Shown: one piece after another, positions 40,101 through 50,690 of the stretch
Numbering within the stretch: position 1 is the first letter of the stretch
How the letters are laid out: each line of letters starts with the position of its first letter
Assembly: GCA_005281725.1 (NCBI GenBank)
Contig: SSBO01000003.1
Span: 3,213,824-3,277,823 of the forward strand
Length of the DNA: 64,000 nt
Source: Wuchereria bancrofti
Lineage: Eukaryota > Nematoda > Chromadorea > Rhabditida > Onchocercidae
Direction of reading: 5' to 3'
Notes under the pieces: model-generated
The model's input: the letters and a program-made list of their open reading frames with translations, nothing else
Databases searched by the model: none
What the model was told of the DNA's origin: nothing
Program-made: the position numbers and the translations under genes

Positions 40101-43100
40101 GTCAGCTCTTTTCCTTTTTGTTTCTTCTGTTGGATAATTAATCTTGATATCTCATAGATACGTGGAATGGAAATCAATTAAATTATAGAATATAAACTTG
40201 TGAACTCAATTAATCCGCTATCTGTATATACGTACAGAATAATTCAGTTCAAGATTTCAAGATAATATAAATCTAACAGCTACTACTCATGGTGAATCAA
40301 GAAAACAAATAAATAAACTGATTATTAAAGATATAAAGAAGCATGAATGGCATACATTTTTACTGCAAAGGAAAAATTTGCTTTTAAGGCTACATAAAAA
40401 TATTAGAATATTTTTGGTATGATATTAAAGGAAAACTGCTTATTTGGAAAATATTTTGTGTATATATTTGAATCCCAAGAATCGCACTTTAAAGTTTTTA
40501 AGTTATTTTAGACTTTAGAGCAAAAAAAAAGAATAAATGTTGTATATCTATGTCTACAAAAAGTTGCTTAAGAAATTGTTTGAAATATTTACTTGCTGCT
40601 GAATAATTCCACTCCATGTAACATATTGAGGATCAATAACAGCAAGCGGTTCCAACCACATTTCCGTCATTAACTGTAAATCAAGATCACTTTTCAATGT
40701 GGAATTACCACTTGGAACTGATTTCTTCGTTTCAACTCCACGTATTCGAACGATTCTACAAAGCGTAAAAATGATTTTAGCAATCAAATGTTGGTCGTCA
40801 AGTTTTACACTTGAACCATTCAGTTATTCATTACATTATCTTCTGACGATGAATTTTATGATGAACTCATGATTACTATATACCAACCAGTCTTTAATGT
40901 GTATCAATCAATCATTGCCAGTTAAGCTAATTTTCACTTTCAGTAAAAAATGTCTGGTTATCTATAAAGAAATATCATTTTGATAGTGTGTAATTACTGC
41001 CAGTTAATACAATAACTAAGTGTTTACTCTGGATTTTATAGATCGGTCAAAATTTGCCAAAAAGTTACTTTGATAAAGGTGGCATTTTTTCTAAATGTTC
41101 TTTCATAATTCGCATAGGTCGAATGGCTGTTGGTGGAAATATGATATATTGAAGCAGTGCAGACCCACAGTGCAGCTGTTGTTCCATATCATCGACATGT
41201 TTGACAAGGTTAATTATCCCATTATCACCATATACTATATGAAATCCTTCATTCAGACGTCTCCTGAATTCTCCATTTTTGTATATTACCAAAACATTTA
41301 TCTGCAGCTAACAATGCTTAATAGTAGTAATTAACATTTAGAAGTTAACTTTAAAAAGCTAATAAAAAAATTGCTCACTGCAGAATAGTGTGAAGAATAA
41401 AATCCGCATAAATGCAACTGACGGATGATGATAACGGAAATGCTTTCTTTAAATACCAAATATAACGTCTGTAAACTTTATAAAATTTTTGAAAAAAAGA
41501 TTAGGCATAAAATTGAAAAATTGTAGGAATTTCAGCGCATTCCGATATATATTGAAAACATAACTGTTTCACAAAACTATGGACTTGATAAACAAATATT
41601 ATCCAGGCAAACGTGATCAATTTCGAAACTGAAATTAATTCTAAAAAAATCTACACCACAACCGGATTTGAAGTCATATCTAGAAAGAAAAAAATTTTTA
41701 ATTTTTCCAATTCATTTTCCCAAAACTAGATAGGTATATGATCATAAGAAGTTTGCTTTTTTTATTGTCTATATTTATCAATATTAAACTAGAAAAAAGT
41801 TACCTGCAACAAAAATACTTAGCAAGTGAATTGTGCAGTATCAGATCACGATTTGTTTCGTCGGTTTTTTCCAATCGTATAATTCGATTTAATATAAGCG
41901 GAATTTTCTTGTAACGTGCAAGTATCATTTCCAATGGACGATCAATAATAGTCAGCGCCGGCAATTGCTAGAAGTAATACATTATAATCAATATCTTACA
42001 TATTATTACAAATATTTTCAAGATCAATATTTACCATTGTTTCGGCAACTGTAGCACAGTCGTCTCCAACATCAGCAAATTCAAGCATTTTAGTGAAAAA
42101 GCAACTCCGTTCAATAGATAGTGAGCTAAAGTTTCTCCGGAATTCTCTGACTACCTAGAATAAGCAAATTTTCGAATTTTAATGCAATTTTATTAAATGA
42201 CATCATAATTCCTTTATAATATCATAAAATGGCAAACAGAAGTGCCTGTATAAATATTAGAAAAGTGTCTAATATCACAAAGATTACTGAGTTATTGAAA
42301 ATAGCACGTTTATTAGTCCTAATGTTTAAATATTTCGAAAAAAGCTCGAAAAAGGTTACGACACTTTAACATGAGAACAATTCGCTTATGCAAATTATTA
42401 TGCGTTTGATATTTACTTCGTCCTCATCCCTTCCTGTTAGCATCGTTGTGATTAACAATATCAGTGGTAGTAAGCACTCATTTAAAAATATTAAAAATTG
42501 AAATTTTTTATTACTTGTTCTCTAAACGAAACCGTAAGACCATCAAGAAATGCAAGTTTGATCACAACCAACTGAGTCTCCAAATTTAATTTGACAATAT
42601 AGAATGATTTCGGAATATGATTATCATTATCACTGAAAACAAAAAAAGAAAGTGTTCCAAAGCTCGAGAGAAAAAGTTCAATTTCTTTATGGAAAGTATA
42701 TGAAACTGAAACTGAACGTCCTCTACATATTTTATTAAACGATTACGTGATGCTACTCTCAGTATAGCACTTTTGCAAGTCGAACATAACTTGAAAATAT
42801 TAGAAATTAAAAGCAAAGAATGTCTTAACTGGCTTAATCCATCCAGTGATTTCACTAGCAATAGAGCGAATATTTAAATAATAAAAGATCAAAAACGAAC
42901 TCTTCAACAAACTTCACATAAGTTTGCCCATGAACAAGTGAAAACGTTGTCATTTGTGCCAGCATATCATAAAATACAGCTAATGAAAGTTGCGATGTAA
43001 CTTTTACATTCGGTTCTTCGAATAGAAATAGCCGTGGAGGTAACGGATGATCATGAGTAAGAATTACACGAAAAGTGTATACTTGTGACCAACTTTGCCT

Positions 43101-46100
43101 GAAAAACTAAAAATTACAAAAAGTTACGACAGAAGAGTAAAAAAGTACAACTGCCTTAAATCGATACGAGGTTTTCTAGAATAAGACTATTTGGAGTGAA
43201 CTACATTCATACAGTTCCTTAGTTTTCATAGTCAATCAGTTATTTAGCTCTTACTTATTCATTCATTTAGAATTAACACTAATGAAATGGTAACTTAATA
43301 CGGCTTATGTTATCTTTATTGAATCTCATCTGTTCTGTACATCCTTCTTTTTTCTTTTTGTTGCGACCTAAAAAATGATATGTCATCAAATGGACTTGTA
43401 TTACTGAATGTCTTGTTGACCGTTTCAAATTCATCTAATTTGCTTCTACCCCGAAAATACGCATTATTCGAACACACTATATTTTTACCAAAGCCTTTCT
43501 TCAAATTCACTTATAATCCGCCAAAAGTCGACGAAATTTGCTGCGGCGACATTCTGTGAGCATATAGTTTCCAATTCTCTGTAAAAGAAATAATAAATCT
43601 AAATTAAAAAATAAATCAAAATAAGATGACTTAGAGATATGTACGAAACATGAAAGAATTTTTAAGTTTTTGTAGTGATCACGTAATTCCGTTCACCATG
43701 CCCCAATTAGAAAGCACACTAAATTTAACAGGGCAATCCACATAGCAAAAATTACTTTTCATAACAAGTTAAGATTGCAAATTAAATACTGTCAAACTGA
43801 TCAGGAACGTAACTTGATTAGAATAATTTACCTGGTACTTATGGTCAGTACGGCTTTATTTTCTTTTATAACATAGCGGAACAATGACTTTTCCTTTAAT
43901 AGTTCGGGTGGAAGACGAAAGAGGTCTGGCAAAGAATTGAATGAATGAACGTGAATTAACATGCGATCCGTTTCAAGCAATCTGACAATAAGAACAATTA
44001 AGTAAAAAAAGTGAATAATATTGATTCTAAATGCCGCTTTAAGTCATTGCAACATAATTTTTGCAATAACAAACAAATTGATGTAAAGAAAAATAATTTC
44101 AGGAAAAGTAGAAATAAACTAACCTAAAAATAGTATGTCGATATGCATCTGAAAAAGTCTGCTTTGTTGTATTTATGGAACAACGATCGGATAACAGATC
44201 TCGTATTATGCCACATTGTGCTTCACATATTACCGTTATTTTTAACTTTGCTCTATAATAAATAAGTATTCCATATGATTTTTGTTGGCGAAAAATGTTT
44301 ATGCATTTTATATGTGATCATACGATAACTAGTACTTAGCATAACTATTAGGTAATATGACTTATTAGGTAATCCGTGTTGTATTCTGAGAAAGCTATTA
44401 GTTTTAGCTGATATTTCAATAAAAATATAAAAAATATTAACAAATCTCAAAAACTTGAGATTAAAATTGCCTTCAACAATATTTACCATGAGTTATCAAA
44501 AAATGTAATGTAGTGATCCGAAAAATCGTAACATTAAAATAAACCTTTTTGTATAATCTTCGGAGAGAGCGCAAATTTTATAGCCAATTGTCACCTGTGG
44601 TTTCCAAGGTAGACTAAGTTCTACCAATATCGACGACTGATCATCCCCTTTTTTTAATATTCTCAAGTCACGCAGTATAAAACCCTCGTAAAGCCGTAAA
44701 CGTATAAAATACTCCAAATATGATTCATACTCCATACTGTAGTGCATTCGACGAATAACACCACTGAAATAGTCGTTAATATTTAAAAGAAAAAATTGTT
44801 AAGAAAAAAACTTTATTAAAAGCACGAGAACACAAGCATTATTAAAAATTGAGAAATTTTGTGAAAAACTTTATGCAAATTTATGGGGAAAAAATTCCCC
44901 TACCTGGGATGTTTGAATGTTTGAAAAAATTACTTTTCGTTTGAATGAAAAGTTGAAGTTTGAAAGGCGGGAAAAATTCTTAGCAGATTAGGAAACTGTG
45001 AAAAAATACATACCAAGTGTATGGTTCAACAAACTCAGGATTAATTTGGTGAATGAGATCTTTAATATAATTATCTGATGTATCCAACAGCTGAAGATTC
45101 TTGCATAAAAGTGATTGACTTTGAACTGGATCAAGACCATTCTAAAAAAGAAATAATACTGGCACAAATAATAATTAGAAATTTTAATAAAGTGTTTTCC
45201 TTTTCGTTTTAATTTTTTAACTTAATTTCAGAACTCACATCTACGGCAGCTTGATATTTGTCCGGTATATAGACGCCTGATGTTCCCCTTGCAAGAAAAG
45301 TCAAAAACCCGGGTGATGAGAAATGTCCAAACACAGCGTTTGTATTGCAATCTCCTTGAATCTTAAATGATTTAAGGATAAAGTATGAAATTCACAGCTA
45401 ATGAAGAAGATAATAAATAAGTACAGATTATCTTTTCCCATATAATTTTCACCTTTATTTCAATCATGATCCATTACTACAACTGTAAAAAAATACCTCC
45501 TGAGTTTTGAAATATATAAAAAATCAGGCTTATTAAATTGTAAAATGACGCCTATGTGCTCAAAACCTAATATCAAACATTGTGTGAACTACCAAATTAA
45601 AAAGCGAACTCATCAAAAGCTAGAAGATGATACGTGAAAACCAATTTTATGGTCATTTTAAGATATTTGTTAAAAAAATCTATATTACCTGTATAAATGA
45701 ACAAGCGATAGAGTAATTTCGTAGTTGAACCATTAATTTTTGTAAAGCGTGTATATCTGTTACATTACATACTGCATCCGTGATCAGTACTATGTCTGGA
45801 GAAGTTTTTTAAGTTTAAAAGGTATACAAATGGATGAAAAATTAGGAATTGGGAATTTGAAATTGCAACACTTAAGTGGTATGCAATGGATATATGTATC
45901 TCACAATAAGAAAACTAAATGAAGCTAATTGTGACGTGGAGTTTTTTGCTTTTTGCGTTTTTCAAAGATGAATCACACAAAAACTATGGAATTAAATAAG
46001 AATGCAAAATTCACGAAGCTTTTTTCATGGTTACAAGTATTCTTGTTTTTGTAAGAAAATACTATTATTATTATCTATGTCTTACTCGGTTGCGCTATGT

Positions 46101-48838
46101 CTGGTAGCAATTGTAAACCAATAAGACCAACTCGTAACATAAACATCAGTGACCATTCTGAATTAATAAATCCTTCATCAGTACGACTAGCCCGAGAAAT
46201 CATTCTGCAAAGACAATTATATAACATATACAGAATTGTAATGTGTTTTTGTCAGTTAGAGCACATTTTTAAAGATAATTTTTAAACAGATGTCTCTAAT
46301 ACTAAACAGTAAAGTTCCAGAAGCATAAAATTTACCACTGCTTTTATCAAAAGGGAAATGGAAAACCAACTGAGCAGCTAACAGGCCGTGCATCGAATCC
46401 CTGAATCCATCCGTTGCATGCGATTGTTGCCGAAAGAAATTTTCCGGTAGAAGATCTCCAGCTCTCTGCAATTATCCATATACATTATGGATTACTGCAT
46501 CTTAACATACATAATACTTTATTTTTAATTTCTCTAGCTATTTTTGGAATTTCAGGGTGTGAAGTAAAAAAGATGATATTTTTTCGTTATTTTTTCTAAT
46601 ACATTTCTCAAGTAATCAATTTCGATGAGAGATCGAAAAATTATGCAATAAATGTGCAACTACTATACAGATCAAAATGTGGCATGTTGGAGAATTGGAA
46701 AAAATCACAAGCTGCATAAACTTTTCAAATTTTTCGTAAAAATCAGAGGAAAAGTATTCAGAGAAACTATATGCAGGTGTATATAGTGCCATCATTACCT
46801 GTCGTAATTTCTTTCGCTCGTGATTCCATTTTCTCAGATGAGGTTGTACAGTCCAACACAGTCTATTAGAGAACAGTGCAAACCGTTCTTGAACATATTG
46901 TAGAATACAATTGATATTCTTTTTCGTAAGCAAACAACCTTGTACTATAACCTATAGAAACTATTGACTCTAATCAACTGCAAATTTCAAATTTTAGATT
47001 ATAGTTTCAAATTATCAGCAATATCCGCCGAAAAATTACGACATATTGCTGCTTCTCCATACCATATTTTTATCCATATTCATATTTTATGGGATTTGGA
47101 TAGCTTTTTTATACATACATCAGACAATAAAAGGAAGCTAATAATGCTAATAAGAATTTGAATTATTTATAAAACATTTCGTTTATAAAATTATGCTTTA
47201 ATTTAGAATGTTAGCCGTAAGTTCCAAAATTACATTCTGTAAGCAATTTCTACAACTATAAAAATGTTACTTTCTAAAACTATTAACTATGGTTTACATT
47301 CTAAACTTCAACCAACGTTCTCCTTTGAATAAAATTTCAAATTTTAAAGAAAAAATTTCTAATTACTAACTCTATCCTCATCGAAAGCAATAAATGGGCT
47401 ATAGAAACAAATCGTAATAAATATTTTGGGAGAAAATTTATTTGCCGGTAGAAAATTTCCATCCATAAGAAGTCCTTCCAGGCATTGTCGTAATCGGTTG
47501 ATAATTTTTGAATGTGGTACACAACTTGCTGCCCCATCCTATAAAATAATTAAATGAATGTATAATACATAAGCACAGAAAATGAACTGAATTATACTGG
47601 AATGAGAAATATTAGCTTTATCTCTTTTTTGTTGCTCCTTAATCTTTTCCATTCGTATCGCAGAAATCAATCAGATTAACTCAGTGAATGAAATTAACAA
47701 AGTTTAAGATGAAACTCAAAAGAAATGGATAAAATACTGGCTGATAAGTAATAAGTAATCACTAGTAAAATCAATTCAGAATACACAGAAAAGAATTGCG
47801 TTAGTGAAATAGTTGTTAGTAATATACTACAGTGTTAATTCGATTCTAAAAATTGAACAAAAATTTTTGTCTTACAATTCTTCGAAAAAGAAAAACGAAC
47901 CACAATGAAAGTAGAAGGACTGATATCAATGACAAAAACAAAACGATAACTTCGGGCAACATATGATATTAATGTGTTGCTCGTTACCAGTAGCTCTTCA
48001 TCATTGTGCACTTCATCACCATCTCGGGCACTGATTTTCACAATCTCTATTTCATTCTCATCCTTGAATGACTGATTTGTTAACTTTATCAGACAATGGT
48101 GACGAAATATAAGCCAATAACTTTACAATTTCTAAATTATTTATATTCTTTCAAACATTAGACTGTTCAGATACATCATTTTACATGTGACTATATCCGC
48201 TTCCCAATAAAATAACTAATCAAACATGCTTTAAAAGTTATCATGCTATTGATGTTATGTAATTTCAGGTATTAATGATAATGTTTCAATGATTTATCAT
48301 TAATTTCTTTAGACATTCAACGACAGCGACTTGATTTAGTCGACTGTAATTCATTTCATTTGTAAGTCTTGATTAATCGTTAAATTTCCAGAAAGAAAAC
48401 TGCTTCACGCTATCGATTATTTTTATTTCGAACAATGCTTTGTAATAATTTAAACTAAGAAATGACCCAGACTACATAGCACGGAAATTTATATTCTGGG
48501 TTTCCATGTGTGACAAAAATAGAAAAAACTTCGCATTGAGAAGGGATCTAACCATCAAAAATTTTAAATTTTAAATGGATAATAATTAGAAATTATTAGT
48601 AAGATATTTGATAACATTCATGAAGTAATACTTTATTTGATGTTTCGATTGCAACTGTGCTATTAATATGTTTCAAATACCATAATGTTTGAATGTATTT
48701 GCCAGTTTTCGAACTATTCGATACCAATAGTATTACATTACTTGCTTCTCGTACAGTACAACAATTACCATCCGATGAATTATTACATTTACTTAATTGA
48801 TTTTCCTCTTTATTACATTGATCGTTAATATTTTCCAT
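15404..48838 (-). CDS. SZT2: SZT2 orthologue, KICSTOR scaffold subunit, about 3,500 residues, 67 exons
   Basis: In animals SZT2 is the largest subunit of KICSTOR (with KPTN, ITFG2 and KICS2), which tethers GATOR1 to lysosomes so that low amino acids switch off mTORC1. Identification rests on blocks that agree with human SZT2 as I remember it: YRFVFVIDISPST and LITDAV near the N-terminus, EGFHIVYGDNGIINLV with QYIIFPP in the first third, LVNPQHVLM, SFDIYVLSWPM in the middle, LYLYNYSSDA and HSFTYDFHLRMV near the C-terminus. The predicted length, about 3,500 residues, fits the human 3,432. No signal peptide or membrane span was noted. Start: ATG 48838, with an in-frame TAA just upstream and an acceptor 25 bases before. 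The stop TAA is at 15404-15406. Exon coordinates are in the next three entries. All junctions keep frame; weak points are exon 5 (donor choice), exon 27 (GC donor) and the 26.5-26.75 kb intron. Most introns are 100-350 bases, one is 3.9 kb. Confidence 0.85.
19110..19141. repeat. TA dinucleotide microsatellite
   Basis: About 16 TA units in the SZT2 intron just upstream of the exon at 18942-19088. Confidence 0.95.
23327..23379. repeat. Tandem duplication, two 24-base units at period 29
   Basis: AAAAAAATGATAAGATAGTT at 23327 recurs with one change at 23356, in an SZT2 intron. Confidence 0.8.
28094..36698 (-). other. SZT2: SZT2 exons 21-40 (middle)
   Basis: Exon coordinates: 36455-36698, 35684-36166, 35282-35449, 34837-34967, 34379-34452, 34147-34233, 33707-33773 (GC donor), 33232-33337, 32898-33134, 32378-32583, 32156-32290, 31234-31479, 30901-31031, 30695-30768, 30361-30607 (GC donor), 30111-30186, 29583-29766, 28973-29125, 28536-28711, 28094-28273. 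The largest exon (35684-36166) carries the LVNPQHVLM block. Acidic, low-complexity linkers fall at exons 25-28 and 38, as in the mammalian protein. Confidence 0.72.
29877..29907. repeat. 17-base tandem duplication
   Basis: GAAGTAACATACCACT occurs twice in a row inside an SZT2 intron, 110 bases from the exon at 29583-29766. Confidence 0.75.
36699..40592. other. Large SZT2 intron 20 (3.9 kb)
   Basis: Human SZT2 is continuous across this junction in my memory of it, so no SZT2 exon is expected inside. The intron is more than ten times the usual size here. It carries coding-like minus-strand stretches (38591-38836 and neighbours) and a less AT-rich island of unknown origin at about 39360-39770. 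Confidence 0.55.
38591..38836 (-). CDS. Exon of a possible nested gene in SZT2 intron 20, longin-like
   Basis: Between an acceptor (CAACACAG at 38837-38844) and a GTATAT donor the 246 bases are open for 81 codons in one frame, entered in phase 1 and left in phase 1. The translation alternates hydrophobic strands and charged stretches: SWKVMIRQTVGNYVLLATDY then CIFRIAKDQVHLIIESVIMQ. A strand followed by a long amphipathic helix is typical of longin-type domains; it reminded me of the first domain of the ciliary effector Fuzzy, but that is weak. Other candidate exons on the same strand lie at about 39180-39275, 38224-38279, 38080-38190 and 37200-37290, but I could not join them into one frame, and the 39.2 kb piece seems to need a one-base shift. 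It could be a real nested gene or a decaying copy. Confidence 0.35.
40593..48838 (-). other. SZT2: SZT2 exons 1-20 (N-terminal third)
   Basis: Exon coordinates, 5' to 3' on the minus strand: 48632-48838, 47901-48071, 47371-47538, 46799-46951, 46308-46465 (or 46336-46465), 46086-46204, 45689-45795, 45239-45361, 45014-45141, 44545-44763, 44124-44252, 43832-43981, 43489-43578, 42901-43098, 42515-42632, 42035-42154, 41804-41967, 41379-41468, 41069-41263, 40593-40755. Donors at the ends of exons 2 and 14 both read GTTCGT, weak but dictated by frame and homology. Exon 19 uses an internal acceptor (GAATTCAG at 41264-41271) rather than the TGCAG upstream, because only that choice keeps frame with exon 18. 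Confidence 0.75.
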
Positions 48839-48862
48839 ACATTAGAAGTTCTATACTCACAA

Positions 48863-48870
48863 CCTAAAAA
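48863..48870 (-). promoter_or_regulatory. Probable trans-splice acceptor of SZT2
   Basis: TTTTTTAG on the minus strand precedes a 25-base leader and the ATG at 48838. An in-frame TAA lies in this leader, so the start is well defined. Confidence 0.4.
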
Positions 48871-50650
48871 AGGAATTTTTTGTTAAGTTTTAAATTTATT
48901 AATTTATCCATGCAACTATTATTTCAGTTGAAAAAACTTTAAAGATTTATTTTCTCGCGTGACAGTCAAAACAGCATAAAAATTGATCCCAAAAATTTTG
49001 AAATTCAAAACCTTGAATTTCAAACCATTAAAAAGTTAATCAAACAAAGAAGGAATAAAAAGGCTTAAACTATTTAAGATACTGTATGTTATTTAAAATT
49101 AAAGGAAAGGAAACTTAAAAAAAAATCAAGCCTTTTTTCTCAAGCAATTAATGTTGACATGTTTGAGGGAGTTATTTGTAAACAAGTCCATACAAAAATT
49201 ATGCAGTAATTATAATTTATTTAAACTATTTCAATCTTCGTCTAACTAGTTTCTCCAGTATAATAAATCAGATATATAAACAATTTATAAATGGGACAAA
49301 AATATAAATGATAAAACAATTTCATGCTTTATTAAATTTATTTATCATCTCCTAAACATTTAATAAGATTTAATGAAATTGAAATAAATATTAGAAATAC
49401 TTCGATTATAATTGTTTGTTACTTTTGAAAAGAATTCACATCCTATCAAGTAAGCAGTAAAAATAAATCAATTCCCGTCTAAACAATTGTAAACAACATA
49501 GTGCCTACTCGAATCAATCAATATTTGTATATTTCAATACAATGAATAAAATTATCGAATAGTTTGTTATTTCACTTTTGTCTTACACTATTTTCATCAC
49601 CTCAACTTTTTCTCTTCTCATATCATTTAATTGCCATCATTTTAAAGCATTTTCATTATTCTGAAACGATATAACAATAGATGATTTTTCCAAATGCAAA
49701 ATTTAAATCTGAAGAATTTAAATCTCTCATCCTACCTCAATCGCAATCTCTAGCGCAAAAGCCAAAAAGTAAAATCCACCACGTTTTGAAGGAAAGAAGA
49801 AAACATGGCCCGTAAAGAATCAGCTAAAGAACGAAAGATAAACCACTTGTCTCCAGGAAACAGAAATGATTTTTCAAGTTTTTTGTTTCAAAAGATTATT
49901 TGTAAAAGTGTGATTGGTTAAATTTTAGGAACTGAACAAAACTGTTTCATATTGACAATAAGACTAATAATCGGCAATAGATTTTATACTTTAATTGTTA
50001 GACTATTTCATGACGATGAAATGGTATATTAAATTTAATGTAAATATTGAATTCAGCTAGAATTCTCCATTTGTCATTTGCACATATTCATAAATTATGC
50101 CTTTTCTTTTCTTAAATTTTAAAATTACAAAGTCAATTCACTCAAATATTCAATCATTTTTATTTTGAAGAAATTTTTATCTTTTTATATTTTTGTCTTT
50201 TCATCACTGTAAGATTCTTTTTTGTTCAGTTTTTAATTTCATATTGAATTAATTATAATTTCTGTTATAATCAGTTGTTATTTGTGTTTCCTTTAAATTA
50301 CACCGTAAACAAAATTATGTTGTTTGCGAGAGGGAATCAATAATTAATTATCTATATTTAATCGCTTATATCTAATTAATGCTTGTAGCTAATTAACTTG
50401 AACTTAATTCATATCCATTCCCAACTAATTACATCTATCAAATTTATGAAACGCCACGAAATCGTATCCTATAATATGTTTATTGAATACTTTCCTCTTG
50501 CTATTACAATAATTATTTATTGTATTCGGAATATTCATAAACTTCATTCACATTCCTTCGTTCACATGTGACTTCACGTACATGTACAAATTAATAATTA
50601 TTGAAGTTTAATTTAGAAATTTTTCAAATTTCTGAATTTTTCCTATTGTT
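48871..50650. other. Divergent intergenic region between SZT2 and the GH31 gene
   Basis: About 1.8 kb, AT-rich; presumably holds the promoters of both flanking genes, which point away from each other. A patch at 49735-49880 is less AT-rich and open on both strands, but I could not support an exon there. Confidence 0.5.
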
Positions 50651-50658
50651 AATTCTAG
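50651..50658 (+). promoter_or_regulatory. Probable trans-splice acceptor of the GH31 gene
   Basis: AATTCTAG ends at 50658, 32 bases before the ATG at 50691. An in-frame TAA between them (50685-50687) fixes the start codon. Confidence 0.35.
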
Positions 50659-50690
50659 AGAAATTTCTATTTGGATAATTCAATTAAAAT

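Noticed and set aside
40720..40790. Extra SZT2 exon within the 3.9 kb intron
   Set aside because: The conserved blocks on either side (MWLEP... and TLDQVMSLC) join directly, in phase 0, without missing residues.
41095..41334. Plus-strand open frame of 79 codons
   Set aside because: Antisense to the SZT2 exon carrying the conserved EGFHIVYGDNGIINLV block.
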